Assembly: GCA_965222525.1 (NCBI GenBank)
Contig: OZ244955.1
Coordinates: 930,001-994,000, forward strand
From: CBDCUF01 sp965222525
GTDB lineage: Bacteria > Pseudomonadota > Alphaproteobacteria > Rickettsiales > UBA8987
Direction of reading: 5' to 3'
Length of the DNA: 64,000 nt
This document shows positions 8,927 through 17,280 of the stretch, piece after piece (positions within the stretch are counted from its first letter, which is position 1; each line of letters opens with the position of its first letter). The notes below the pieces were generated by a model. It saw only the letters and a list, made by a program, of their open reading frames with translations, made no database searches and was not told the DNA's origin. The translations under genes were made by a program, and so were the position numbers.

Positions 8927-9943
8927 ATGAGCATCCACGGAACATTCCCACGAACCCGCCTCAGGCGTAACCGGCGGGATGGGTGGTCACGTAAAATGGT
9001 GGCTGAAACCAGCCTTTCGGTGGATGATTTGATATGGCCGGTTTTCGTTTGTGAAGGTGAGGGAAAAACCGAGGATATCCCCTCAATGCCGGATGTAAAA
9101 CGCTATTCAATTGACCTGCTGACGGAGCAGGTAAAAAAGGCCGCATCACTTGGAATACCTGCCATTGCCATATTTCCCGCTACTCCGGCCGAATTAAAAG
9201 ACGAAACCGCATCCGAGGCCATTAATCCCGACAATCTTGTCTGCCGTGCTGTCAGGGAGATAAAGCAGACAGTTCCGCAAATCGGTATAATATGCGATGT
9301 TGCGCTCGACCCTTATACCTCGCACGGTCATGACGGGCTGGTCGAAAACAACCACGTCACCAATGATAAAACCGTGGAAATCCTCTGCGAGCAGGCACTC
9401 ATCCAGGCACAGGCCGGATGTGACATAATCGCCCCGTCTGATATGATGGACGGTCGTGTTGGTGCAATCCGCGATATCCTTGATAGCAACAACTTCCAGC
9501 ATGTCAGGATTATGTCCTATGCTGCCAAATATGCATCGGCCTTTTACGGCCCGTTTCGTGATGCAGTCGGTGCGTCTGCCGGTCTGGGCAATTCCGGCAA
9601 GGCTACATACCAGATGGATCCGGCAAATAGCGATGAGGCGGTACGGGAAGTAGCGCTGGATATAGCAGAAGGAGCGGATATGGTTATTATCAAACCCGGC
9701 CTGCCATATCTCGATATAATCAATAAAATTAAAAATTATTACAAAATACCGGTTTTTGCCTATCAAGTCAGCGGAGAATATGCTATGATAAAGAGCGCTA
9801 TTTCAAACGGTTGGCTTGAAGGTAGCGTTATATATGAAAGCCTTCTGTCTATAAAAAGGGCGGGAGCAAGCGGAATTCTCACATATTTCGCACTACAGAT
9901 AGCGGAGGTACTGAAAGATGAAAATACTGCAGGACAGCTTTAA
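8927..9943 (+). CDS. hemB: Delta-aminolevulinic acid dehydratase (porphobilinogen synthase)
   Basis: 338 residues from the ATG at 8927 (an in-frame TTG at 8903 is possible). It condenses two 5-aminolevulinates to porphobilinogen in the cytosol, the step after HemA. Both Schiff-base lysines are visible, in IMSYAAKYASAFYGPFRDA and in MVIIKPGLPYLD. The DVALDPYTSHGHDG segment lacks the cysteine cluster of zinc enzymes and has the aspartate pattern of Mg-dependent forms. Its 3' end overlaps the Sel1-repeat gene by 26 bases. Confidence 0.95.
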   Translation: MSIHGTFPRTRLRRNRRDGWSRKMVAETSLSVDDLIWPVFVCEGEGKTEDIPSMPDVKRYSIDLLTEQVKKAASLGIPAIAIFPATPAELKDETASEAINPDNLVCRAVREIKQTVPQIGIICDVALDPYTSHGHDGLVENNHVTNDKTVEILCEQALIQAQAGCDIIAPSDMMDGRVGAIRDILDSNNFQHVRIMSYAAKYASAFYGPFRDAVGASAGLGNSGKATYQMDPANSDEAVREVALDIAEGADMVIIKPGLPYLDIINKIKNYYKIPVFAYQVSGEYAMIKSAISNGWLEGSVIYESLLSIKRAGASGILTYFALQIAEVLKDENTAGQL

Positions 9944-11078
9944 CTACCACCAGAAATCTACCGGAAACCCATCATTTTATTCCTTTTTTACCATGATGTT
10001 CCTGGTTTTATGCCTGGGTTTACCGCAAGATTCCCATGCTCTCAAATACAGGGATGCCAAGGATTACCGGGAACCAGGCTTTCTGGAATTCGACCAGATG
10101 CGCGGTACGGTAGAGCCTTTCACCGAGGAAGTGTTGCTGGAGAAATCTGCAAAACCGGAAGAAGAGCTTTCTCCTGAAGACCAGTATATATTGGGGCATA
10201 TGTATCAGTATGGTATATATACCGATAAAGATCTGAAACAGGCAGAAAAATGGTATAAGGCGGCGGCAAAAAGCGAGTATTCCGCAGCACAGGCTGCCCT
10301 TGGGCTGTTATACAGAAGCGGCGCTCCGGAATATGGAGTACCAAAGCAGATAAAGGAATCCCTGTCGCTATTCAATGCGGCAGTTAAACAAAATCATCCC
10401 GTTGCCCTATATGAGCTGGGTAATATGTATCAGGATGGAGTTGTGGTATTCCGCGATGACGCAAAAGCACTCGAATTATATGAGAAATCTGCTGAATATG
10501 GTTCACTATACGGCAATGTAAAAGTTGCACTATATTATCTCTATAGTCGGGGGGTAGAGCAGGACAGCAAGAAAGTAATCCGTAATATACAAAAGCTTTA
10601 TAATGAAACGGATAATGATGCAGCCAGGGAATATGCCGGCATTATGATGGGCAATCTTGCCATTGAAATGGCAAATGAGCAGAAAGAGGCGACAAATAAA
10701 ATAAAATGGCTGAAAGTTTCTGCCCAATATAATAGCCTGTATGCGCAGTTGAGTTTGGCAAGAATTTACCGTGACGGCGATGGTGTGGACAGGAGTGATG
10801 AATATGCCCGCCAGTGGTATGAGCAGGCCGCCGAGTCGGATAGTGCCGAGGCTTACCAGAATCTAGGTAACTTCTATGATAAAGGTTTAGGGGTAAGCCA
10901 GGATACGGAAAAAGCCGTAGAATTCTTCAAGAAGGCCGCTGATTTAGGTAGCGCTGAAGCTGCCTGGCAGTTGGGTAATAAGTATCTGTATGGCCAAGGA
11001 GTTGCTGCCAATCAGGGTGAAGCCCAGAAATGGTTCGAACGTGCCGAGGCTTTGAAGAAGGAAGGAAATAACGGGTAG
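9918..11078 (+). CDS. Secreted Sel1-like repeat (TPR-like) protein
   Basis: 386 residues. A hydrophobic N-terminal segment (about 24-42, ending DSHALKY) looks like a signal peptide. Roughly seven Sel1-like repeats then follow, recognisable by AxxxLGxxYxxGxG and AxxWYxxAA patterns from residue 80 to the end. Sel1 proteins are protein-protein interaction scaffolds, often in the periplasm. The start overlaps hemB, suggesting coupling, but no functional link to heme is known. An internal start at the double Met near residue 26 would also leave a signal peptide. Confidence 0.8.
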   Translation: MKILQDSFNYHQKSTGNPSFYSFFTMMFLVLCLGLPQDSHALKYRDAKDYREPGFLEFDQMRGTVEPFTEEVLLEKSAKPEEELSPEDQYILGHMYQYGIYTDKDLKQAEKWYKAAAKSEYSAAQAALGLLYRSGAPEYGVPKQIKESLSLFNAAVKQNHPVALYELGNMYQDGVVVFRDDAKALELYEKSAEYGSLYGNVKVALYYLYSRGVEQDSKKVIRNIQKLYNETDNDAAREYAGIMMGNLAIEMANEQKEATNKIKWLKVSAQYNSLYAQLSLARIYRDGDGVDRSDEYARQWYEQAAESDSAEAYQNLGNFYDKGLGVSQDTEKAVEFFKKAADLGSAEAAWQLGNKYLYGQGVAANQGEAQKWFERAEALKKEGNNG

Positions 11079-11130
11079 GTTCAGAATTAAGGAACATAAG
11101 AAAATAAGAATGCAGGAACATTATTTTAAG

Positions 11131-11595
11131 TTAAACATTTTGTTTATTTCTTTCAATTCTTTTAGGAATAAATTCATTCAGAACATTTTCAAAGACCTGT
11201 TCCCACTTATCTCTTGCTCCATCTTCAAAATAGAAATACCCATTTTCTCCTAAAATTTTAAAAAATCCACCATAATAACTGAGTGCAAGGTGCCGTTCCG
11301 TTCCATCGCTCATTTTTACAACAGCTAAAAGGCTACCCTTCTATAACACCCATCTGTCTTTATATTTTGCATGTACTGCAAGCTCCTTAAAAATATCAGG
11401 ATCAATGGAAGCTTGGAATGCATTCTGTAAGTCTGATTTTATATAAGTTTCTCCAGAAAGGCCTTCAAGATCATACACTGTTATTGATTGGATTTTAGAA
11501 GCAAACTCTATCAAGTTAGGCTCCTTGCACCCGAACAATGCCGTACATAGAACAAGTGACAAAAAAAGAGGTACGAAACTTATTTTTTTAAACAT
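11131..11595 (-). pseudogene. Small lipoprotein gene interrupted by one in-frame TAG
   Basis: Read from 11595, the protein starts MFKKISFVPLF and has a lipobox (LFGC). It continues to RWVL and meets a TAG at 11341-11343. After that single codon the same frame resumes KGSLLAVVKMSDGTER and runs to a stop at 11131, giving about 154 residues in all. The two halves are in the same frame with no length change, so the simplest reading is a recent nonsense mutation. Amber readthrough or a sequencing error are alternatives. An upstream ATG at 11625 would add ten residues. No family recognised. Confidence 0.7.
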
Positions 11596-11696
11596 AACCA
11601 GGTTATTTTTAGCATCTATTTTCATAATGATGTATATATTGAAAATACTTTAAAGAAAAGAGTGGATTCTTGTAGTGTGATTAGAGGATTTCGTTT

Positions 11697-12299
11697 ATGC
11701 CAGACCTGACAATAGAACAAAGTGTTGGCGGTATTGTTGCCGGTATTGATGAGGCTGGGAGGGGGCCGTGGGCAGGGCCGGTTGTAGCTGCTGCGGTGAT
11801 TCTTGATTATCACAGTATTCCGCAAGGGATGGATGATTCCAAAAAACTCACAAAAAAGCATCGGGAAAAATTATTCCCGTTAATTATGCAACAATGCCGG
11901 ACAGGAATCGGTATAGCTGATTGCGAGGAAATTGACCGGCTCAATATATTACAGGCTACAAAACTGGCGATGTTGCGGGCAGTGGAAGCACTGCCGATAA
12001 TTCCTGATACTGCTCTTGTCGATGGCAACAGCCTGCCTGATCTACCCTGTAATGCACAGGCTGTAATTAAAGGTGACAGTAAAAGCCTGTCTATTGCCGC
12101 CGCTTCAATAATAGCCAAGGTAACCCGCGACCGGATTATGGCCGGGTTACATATGGAATTTCCGCAATATGGCTGGGACAGCAATGCCGGGTATGGCACA
12201 AAACAGCATCAGGAAGCACTTGCCGGATACGGAATCACCCCGCATCACCGCAAAAGCTTTGCTCCCGTGAAGAGAGCTCTGGAAAGGATATGCGCCTAG
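11697..12299 (+). CDS. rnhB: Ribonuclease HII
   Basis: 200-residue cytosolic nuclease that removes RNA from RNA:DNA hybrids and misincorporated ribonucleotides. The N-terminal GIDEAGRGPWAGPVVAAAV motif holds the catalytic Asp-Glu pair. ALVDGN supplies the third acidic residue. KSLSIAAASIIAKVTRDR and GYGTKQH are also family hallmarks. GAGG about eight bases upstream of the ATG serves as ribosome site. It diverges from the broken lipoprotein gene and is followed by a family B repeat. Confidence 0.96.
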   Translation: MPDLTIEQSVGGIVAGIDEAGRGPWAGPVVAAAVILDYHSIPQGMDDSKKLTKKHREKLFPLIMQQCRTGIGIADCEEIDRLNILQATKLAMLRAVEALPIIPDTALVDGNSLPDLPCNAQAVIKGDSKSLSIAAASIIAKVTRDRIMAGLHMEFPQYGWDSNAGYGTKQHQEALAGYGITPHHRKSFAPVKRALERICA

Positions 12300-12350
12300 T
12301 CCGTGTTAATGTTTCCATTTTATCATATGTTTTCCAATATCACGTGCATA

Positions 12351-12507
12351 CCGCTCCCCCCTTGTGGGGGAGCAGATGAGAGCGAAGCTCGAATCGTGGG
12401 GGGTAGTGGTTAAGTGGTACACCACCACATCAGCATCACACCCCCCACCAATCGCCTGCGTTCCTACGGAACTTGGCTCTTGTACTCCCCCATAAAGGGG
12501 GAGTGGT
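12351..12507. repeat. Palindromic repeat family B, copy 1
   Basis: CCGCTCCCCCCTTGTGGGGGAG at one end faces CTCCCCCATAAAGGGGGAGTGG at the other. The inner arms carry GAAGCTCGAATCGTGGGGGG and CCCCCCACCAATCGCCTGCG. It occupies the gap between rnhB and the convergent transglycosylase-like gene. Relatives lie at 28812, 32239 and 60104. Confidence 0.85.
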
Positions 12508-12556
12508 GAGCCACTATGTTGACGTGCTGTAGTAAAGAGCTAAATCTCAACATGGT

Positions 12557-13222
12557 CTAGGCCACCCGCTCTTCGGCAAGTTTCTTCTCGAACGGGGTTT
12601 CATAGCTGTTGAAATGCTTGATATAGGTTGAGATATTGACGCCGTTACCATCGGTTGCATCGGTTCCGTGCTCCAGGAATTCACGCAGATTGCTCACCCC
12701 GACCAGATGCGCACCGGCCAGCATACCTGAAATGGTAACCTCCACATCACCAACCTTCCGGCCAACATACTCATCCAGTCCGTAATATTTTATTATCCGC
12801 CAGTTTTTCTCGGTATATGCCCGTACCGCAATATCCTGCGCTTCCTGATTATTGAGAAAATCACGCTTGCTGCGGATATTTGCCTTGACCGCCTGCGCAG
12901 TCCAGCCGCCACGCCAGTTGTTACGTGCCTTGTCGCCGTCATCCTTGTAAAAGCCCGCTTCTATCAGTGCCATCTCGCCAAGCTGGTATTTGCCCAGGTA
13001 ACCTCCACGGCTTTCAACCCTGTGATTATTACTCGACTCACGATGTGCCAGCGCATCAAAATAATCCTCATAATTGCCCTTGGTGAATTTACGATTACTC
13101 TTCTTAATGCTTTTTGATAGCTTGCTGGTGCTGACAGCCTTGGTAGTATGCGCCAATGTCTGCGGATTGAACGACAGGGCGACAAGCAATGCCATTTTTA
13201 GTGCTTTTTTGATATTAACCAT
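12557..13222 (-). CDS. Secreted lytic-transglycosylase-like (lysozyme fold) protein
   Basis: 221 residues. The N-terminus (MVNIKKALKMALLVALSF..LAHT) looks like a signal peptide. The HRESSNNHRVESRGGYLGKYQLGEMAL segment (residues about 60-87) fits the Glu-Ser...Gly-Tyr-x-Gln pattern of lysozyme-like transglycosylases. The C-terminal half (EKNWRIIKYYGLDEYVG, ISGMLAGAHLVGVSNLREFL) is all-alpha in character. The likely role is cleaving periplasmic peptidoglycan. No neighbour gives a functional link. The enzymatic call rests on the motif only. Confidence 0.6.
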   Translation of the reverse strand: MVNIKKALKMALLVALSFNPQTLAHTTKAVSTSKLSKSIKKSNRKFTKGNYEDYFDALAHRESSNNHRVESRGGYLGKYQLGEMALIEAGFYKDDGDKARNNWRGGWTAQAVKANIRSKRDFLNNQEAQDIAVRAYTEKNWRIIKYYGLDEYVGRKVGDVEVTISGMLAGAHLVGVSNLREFLEHGTDATDGNGVNISTYIKHFNSYETPFEKKLAEERVA

Positions 13223-13574
13223 ACTTAGCCTACCTGGTTGGTTAAATAATGTTCCAGATATGGCGACTCTCTCGGATTATAGGGGGATTGCCCTATTAAG
13301 TACTAATTCACGGTGGTTGGTGCAGCGCTTTTTCCTTCCATAATTATACCATAAAAATGGTTAACAACTGGTTAAATTGACAGTTTTTTGTATGGGGGTT
13401 GTTATACTGGCGCCAATTGGAGGTCACAAAATAACAGGAATGGAATAGTTCTGGCCGCAAAAGCCGATGTGGGCGGTCATTCTAGGGCTGACGGAAATTT
13501 AGTGACAGCAAAAGACTCAATCGGAAGAGACAAGAAAAATAATAGAATTAGCTGGTTGCAGACTAATTATCCAT

Positions 13575-13684
13575 AAACTGGGTTAAAGTCCCCGCCTTCA
13601 GGTGGTAAGGTTCTTTAGCCGACGTTAGTCGAAAGGGCTTGCGAAGCAAGCCGAACACCCCCAGCTGTAAGCTGGGGGTTGTTT
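13575..13684 (+). ncRNA. Candidate structured RNA ending in a terminator
   Basis: Four consecutive hairpins lie within 95 bases: CCGCCTTCAGGTGG (13592-13605), GAC-GTTA-GTC (13621-13630), GGCTTGC-GAA-GCAAGCC (13636-13652), and CCCCCAGC-TGTAA-GCTGGGGG followed by TTGTTT. The GTCCCCGCCTTCAGG start resembles the structured right ends / guide-RNA regions of IS200/IS605-type elements, but no transposase or TnpB gene is adjacent. It could be a stranded element end or an independent small RNA. RNase P, tmRNA and 6S signatures were looked for and not found. Confidence 0.3.
13656..13684 (+). terminator. Rho-independent terminator-like hairpin
   Basis: Eight perfect GC-rich pairs (CCCCCAGC / GCTGGGGG), a five-base loop and a T-rich tail (TTGTTT). 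It ends the candidate structured RNA. It is the clearest terminator-like signal I found. Confidence 0.6.
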
Positions 13685-13780
13685 ACAAATGCAAGAAATA
13701 TTCTACATGATGCCATCCAGAAGCTATATTTTCTCTACATCTTCGATGTATAGTATTTTAACTTGATATGTTTAAGCCCA

Positions 13781-13937
13781 TGTCACCCCGGATGGATGGT
13801 TTCTCGAAATCTATGATTTCGTACAGAAACCACCATTCTCGGGGTTATTTAATAATCATGTGCTTTGCTTATAACCCCGTGAACGCTATTTTCTAACTAC
13901 ATCAAAGATGTAGAGAAAATATGCGTCCGGGGTGACA
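13781..13937. repeat. Palindromic repeat family A, copy 2
   Basis: TGTCACCCCGGA / TCCGGGGTGACA ends. The left tip is GAAATC..GATTTC. The right tip is CTACATC..GATGTAG, a sequence not used in the other copies but still perfectly self-complementary. A solo hairpin with the same CTACATC/GATGTA tip lies about 40 bases upstream. Confidence 0.9.
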
Positions 13938-14148
13938 GTTCATTAAATATTTCAGGTTAAAATACCATAGTTAGAAAATAAGCTATGTGGGATCAGAGAG
14001 AGGTTGTAGGTTACAGATTTAGGTTATAGGAAGATGATAACTTCCATCATCCTCCAGATGGGTTTCGCGTCGTAAGACTCCTGACGAAATCATAGACTTC
14101 TACTCGTCTAACGTCTGGAATGACAATTTATATAGCTTTCCGGTAATA

Positions 14149-14185
14149 AGGAATATAAGAAACTTTCCTGTTTTCTTATATTCCT
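14149..14185. repeat. Short palindrome AGGAATATAAGAA / TTCTTATATTCCT
   Basis: A near-perfect inverted repeat just upstream of the inositol monophosphatase-like gene, shared with the element at 47-137. Part of it may form a hairpin in the leader of the next gene. Confidence 0.5.
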
Positions 14186-14204
14186 GTATTCTTATACTCT
14201 TGTC

Positions 14205-14993
14205 ATGCAACAATCAGCGATAATAAAGATAATGGAAGATGCGGCGCTCAAGGCTGGGCGGGCGCTGGCACGTGATTATGGCGAGGTGGAAAATCTCCAG
14301 GTATCACGTAAGGGGGTAGGTGATTTTGTTACCTCCGCCGACCATCGTGCGGAATCGATAATAGTCCGTGAATTGCAGAAGGCACGGCCTGAATATGGCT
14401 TCCTGCTTGAGGAGGGAGGTGAGGTTAAGGGCACGGATACGCAGCATCGCTGGATTGTCGACCCGCTGGACGGCACGATAAATTTCATGCATGGCCTGCC
14501 GCATTTTTCGGTATCAATCGGGCTGGAAAAAAATGGGGAAATTATCGCAGGAGTAATATATGCGCCGATATTAAACGAACTTTATATGGCCGAGAAGGGT
14601 GCCGGTGCATTCTGCAACAACCGGCGGATACGTACCTCTTCCCGTAATAACCTCGATGATTCGGTTCTGGGCGCTTCCCTGTGGCATGAATCCGGCAGCA
14701 CCGACACAAATGATATGCTGGCTTTATCAGGTGTCACCTCCAATGTACGGATTATGGGTTCCGCTGCGCTGGAGCTGGCCTATGTTGCATCGGGCAAGCT
14801 GGATGGATTCTGGCATCCGCGCCTGAAAGCATGGGATATGGCGGCGGGTATAATTATCGTGCGGGAGGCTGGCGGTATTGCAACCGAAATCAATGGAGGC
14901 CGCAATATGCTTGGCAACCGGAACATCCTGGCAGCCAATGAGTCATTACACCAAAAAATTCTCTCCACTATTTCAAAGTTTTATGTTAGTTAG
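14205..14993 (+). CDS. suhB: Inositol monophosphatase family protein (SuhB-like)
   Basis: 262 residues with the Mg/Li-sensitive phosphatase motifs: EEGGE (metal), WIVDPLDGTINFMHGLP (DPxDGT), and the C-terminal KAWDMAAGIIIVREAGG. The family hydrolyses inositol 1-phosphate and related sugar phosphates. In many bacteria SuhB also binds RNA polymerase antitermination complexes. Substrate cannot be settled from sequence. Its ATG at 14205 follows a short palindrome, and a 14-bp tandem repeat lies directly after the stop. Confidence 0.88.
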   Translation: MQQSAIIKIMEDAALKAGRALARDYGEVENLQVSRKGVGDFVTSADHRAESIIVRELQKARPEYGFLLEEGGEVKGTDTQHRWIVDPLDGTINFMHGLPHFSVSIGLEKNGEIIAGVIYAPILNELYMAEKGAGAFCNNRRIRTSSRNNLDDSVLGASLWHESGSTDTNDMLALSGVTSNVRIMGSAALELAYVASGKLDGFWHPRLKAWDMAAGIIIVREAGGIATEINGGRNMLGNRNILAANESLHQKILSTISKFYVS

Positions 14994-15003
14994 TAGGTGT
15001 TCA

Positions 15004-15053
15004 GTGTTCGGTGCCCTGTGTTCGGTGCCCTGTGTTCGGTGCCCTGTGTTCGG
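15004..15053. repeat. 14-bp tandem repeat, about 3.5 units
   Basis: Unit GTGTTCGGTGCCCT at 15004, 15018 and 15032, plus a partial unit, with no mismatches. It sits between suhB and the OmpA-like gene. The GTGTTCGG/CACTGAACAC words recur at 60210-60290 and elsewhere. Confidence 0.9.
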
Positions 15054-15097
15054 GTTTTGTATTTGATGCTGAACACTGCACAGAACATTTTTCATAA

Positions 15098-16093
15098 ATG
15101 AACGGAATAAAATACATACTGGTTTTACTTGCGCTATCCCTTGCCTTCCCTGCTATGGCGCGGGAAGAGGATGATGTGTGGGAGGAGGCTGAGGCCGAGC
15201 TTATAGAGTATAACGGTGAGGATGAGGAAGCCCTGCCCGTAGCTAAACCAACGGCGGAAATTGTACAGGAAACAGTGGAAGTTGAGGAAGGAGATACGCA
15301 GACGGTAGAGGAAAATACGGAGGTGACAGAAGAAGTCTCTACACCTGATAATGCGCCTGAGGCTGATTTTGGTAATGCGGAGCAGGTGCGGGAATTTTCC
15401 GGAGAGGATTTGCCATGGCTGCAGTCGGCACCTCCTGTACCTGATACGGGTGATAGTACCGAAAGTGAAGCCACACCGGCTATAGCGACGGAAGAGAGTA
15501 CATCTCCTCCCGCCAGTGAGAATATACAGGGCACAGACACAGGAAATATTCCTGTGAATGGGGAGACAGATAATGCAGAAATACGGGATATAGAGGCTCA
15601 GAATGCAGCAGCGGAAGAGTTAAATGAAATAAGGGAAAATGCCGAGAATGGTGACAGCGCAAGTACGGAAGAGAAAAATGAGGAAGAGGAGGGAAGCACC
15701 GGGGGAGACAAGCCGGCGGACAAGGCTGAAAATATAAAGGAGCCCAGGCCAGTAAAAACACCGGTAAAAAGGGATGAGAAAGTTATACTGGGGATTACCT
15801 TTGCCGAGGGTCAAATGGATATTCCACCTACTTTCAGGGAGGAGCTGGATAAGGTAATTGAGGATATGAAAAAGGATAATTCAATGAGGATGGGACTCAA
15901 AAGCTATGTTCTCCCCCGTGCCGGGCAGAAAACCGATGCCCGCCGGATATCCCTCAAACGCGCCATAGGAGTGCGCAAATATATCATCAGTAACGGCATA
16001 GACAGCGGCAGAATTATCGTACAGGCACTCGGCTCCGCTTTCCCCGAGGGCAACAAGGCCACCAAAGACCGCATCGATATTACAAAATTTTAG
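15098..16093 (+). CDS. Secreted acidic protein with C-terminal OmpA-like domain
   Basis: 331 residues. A signal peptide (about 1-21, ending PAMA) is followed by a long, very Glu/Asp-rich, low-complexity region to about residue 210. A Lys/Pro linker then leads to a C-terminal OmpA/MotB-type fold (ILGITFAEGQMDIPPTF; RRISLKRAIGVRKYIISNGI; GRIIVQALG). OmpA domains anchor envelope proteins to peptidoglycan. The terminal domain is shorter than usual and the NxxLSxxRA signature is degenerate (DARRISLKRA). The stop codon lies within the left arm of a family C repeat. Confidence 0.65.
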   Translation: MNGIKYILVLLALSLAFPAMAREEDDVWEEAEAELIEYNGEDEEALPVAKPTAEIVQETVEVEEGDTQTVEENTEVTEEVSTPDNAPEADFGNAEQVREFSGEDLPWLQSAPPVPDTGDSTESEATPAIATEESTSPPASENIQGTDTGNIPVNGETDNAEIRDIEAQNAAAEELNEIRENAENGDSASTEEKNEEEEGSTGGDKPADKAENIKEPRPVKTPVKRDEKVILGITFAEGQMDIPPTFREELDKVIEDMKKDNSMRMGLKSYVLPRAGQKTDARRISLKRAIGVRKYIISNGIDSGRIIVQALGSAFPEGNKATKDRIDITKF

Positions 16094-16237
16094 AGGGCAT
16101 CCTAAAATTCTACTATCATGGACTGCAAATAGCCGTTTTCTGCGCTTCCGTGCTTCACGTACCCTTAAGTACGCTGCAGTACGGTTCTCGAACACAGCTA
16201 TTTTCGCCTCATGCTAGCGAATTTTAAGATACCCTCT
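16092..16237. repeat. Palindromic repeat family C, copy 1
   Basis: 146 bp bounded by AGAGGGCATCCTAAAATTC and GAATTTTAAGATACCCTCT. The core contains CGTTTTCTGCGCTTCCGT, AAGTACGCTGC and ACGGTTCTCGAA, which recur in inverted orientation at 54475-54618. The left end overlaps the last two bases of the OmpA-like gene's stop codon. Confidence 0.85.
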
Positions 16238-16368
16238 CTGCTATTCCAGCATAGACTCCTATTTTTTGCAGAGAGCTTTATATAATTTTGTTGTCTGAAA
16301 CCGAATTCTCGCGCATAAAGAATACAGGTATAATCCCTTTATATTCCGGTACTATAGCGCAATAGAGA

Positions 16369-17079
16369 ATGACAACGGAAAACCAGCATAATAATCAGCA
16401 TGATGATGACAAAACCTCAGACCTGCTGGAACGGGTGGTCAAGGACTATCAGCAGGACAGGGTGACTCTCGGTGAGATAAAGCAGTCGCTGCATGAGCGC
16501 GGGTTCGGTGTGCTTATGGCGATTGCCGCGCTACCGTTATGTATCCCCGTTCCCGTACCACCCGGCTATACTACATTCTTTGCAATCCCATTGTTTATTC
16601 TGGCCGTACAGATGATTGCCGGGCGTGATACGCCCTGGCTTCCCAAATGGCTGGAACGCAAGAGTGTCAAGCGGCAGACACTGGCCACCATGGTGGAAAA
16701 GGCCACCCCCCTTTTGCGCAAGATTGAGAAATTGCTTAAGCCGCGGATAAACCGGTTTGGCATGGAATGGTGGGAAAAGACTATCGGGATATTCTCATTT
16801 ATTTTTGCGGTTTCAATAGCGGTTCCGTTGCCGCTTACCAACCTGCCACCCGGCTATGGTATACTGATTATGTCACTGGGACTGCTGGGCAAGGACGGGG
16901 TGACGATAATAATCGGGATTATAATTGGGATTATTGGGATAATTATAACGGCAGGGGTTATAATAGGTGGCGCCGAGATTATCTCTGAGTGGTTTGGCTC
17001 TGCCCCCGCGCCGGTAATATTGCCTGACCCGCCACCTGAAACATTGCAGTCCCCTGCCCCACCTGAGTCCGTGCAGTAG
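16369..17079 (+). CDS. exoD: Exopolysaccharide synthesis protein ExoD-like
   Basis: 236 residues with four or so membrane spans. The pattern TLGEIKQSLHERGFGVLMAIAALPLCIPVPVPPGYTT, split by a polar linker from a second half with PLPLTNLPPGYGILIMSLGLLGKDG, matches the ExoD family. It was first linked to exopolysaccharide production and alkali tolerance in rhizobia; its biochemical activity is unknown. The C-terminus is proline-rich. It stands alone between repeat copies C1 and A3. Confidence 0.82.
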   Translation: MTTENQHNNQHDDDKTSDLLERVVKDYQQDRVTLGEIKQSLHERGFGVLMAIAALPLCIPVPVPPGYTTFFAIPLFILAVQMIAGRDTPWLPKWLERKSVKRQTLATMVEKATPLLRKIEKLLKPRINRFGMEWWEKTIGIFSFIFAVSIAVPLPLTNLPPGYGILIMSLGLLGKDGVTIIIGIIIGIIGIIITAGVIIGGAEIISEWFGSAPAPVILPDPPPETLQSPAPPESVQ

Positions 17080-17082
17080 AGC

Positions 17083-17243
17083 CTGTCACCCCGGATGGAT
17101 GGTTTTTCGAAATCTATGATTTCGTATAGAAACCACCACTCTCGGGGTTATAGGCAAGAACACGTGAATATGTAATAACCCCGAGAACGGTATTTTCTTA
17201 ACCAAATCGTAGATTTGGAGAAAATATGCGTCCGGGGTGACAG
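17083..17243. repeat. Palindromic repeat family A, copy 3
   Basis: CTGTCACCCCGGA / TCCGGGGTGACAG ends, right after the exoD stop. The left tip is GAAATC..GATTTC and the right tip is CCAAATC..GATTTGG. Highly similar to copy 2 outside the tips. Confidence 0.9.
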
Positions 17244-17280
17244 TAAGGATTGTTTAGAGTAAAAAAACACTGTTTTAATA

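Larger units (their letters stand above)
13223..14204. other. 982-base region without a convincing protein gene
   Basis: Contents in order: AT-rich DNA; a possible decayed short reading frame (13388-13576); a string of hairpins ending in a terminator (13591-13684); a lone CTACATC/GATGTA hairpin (about 13727-13745); family A copy 2 (13781-13937); an ACCTGTAACCT-type word repeat (about 14008-14031); a palindromic fragment (about 14048-14128, CCAGA..TCTGG ends); and the AGGAATATAAGAA palindrome (14149-14185). It is the densest accumulation of repeats in the window. Confidence 0.7.

Noticed and set aside
13400..13690. tmRNA, RNase P RNA or 6S RNA
   Set aside because: No tag-peptide frame, no encoded CCA end, and no conserved RNase P or 6S core could be found.
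15004..15053. CRISPR-like array
   Set aside because: The 14-bp units are contiguous, with no spacers; they are a simple tandem repeat.
15001..15540. 179-residue Ser-rich minus-strand frame
   Set aside because: Antisense of the acidic region of the OmpA-like protein and of the 14-bp tandem repeat.
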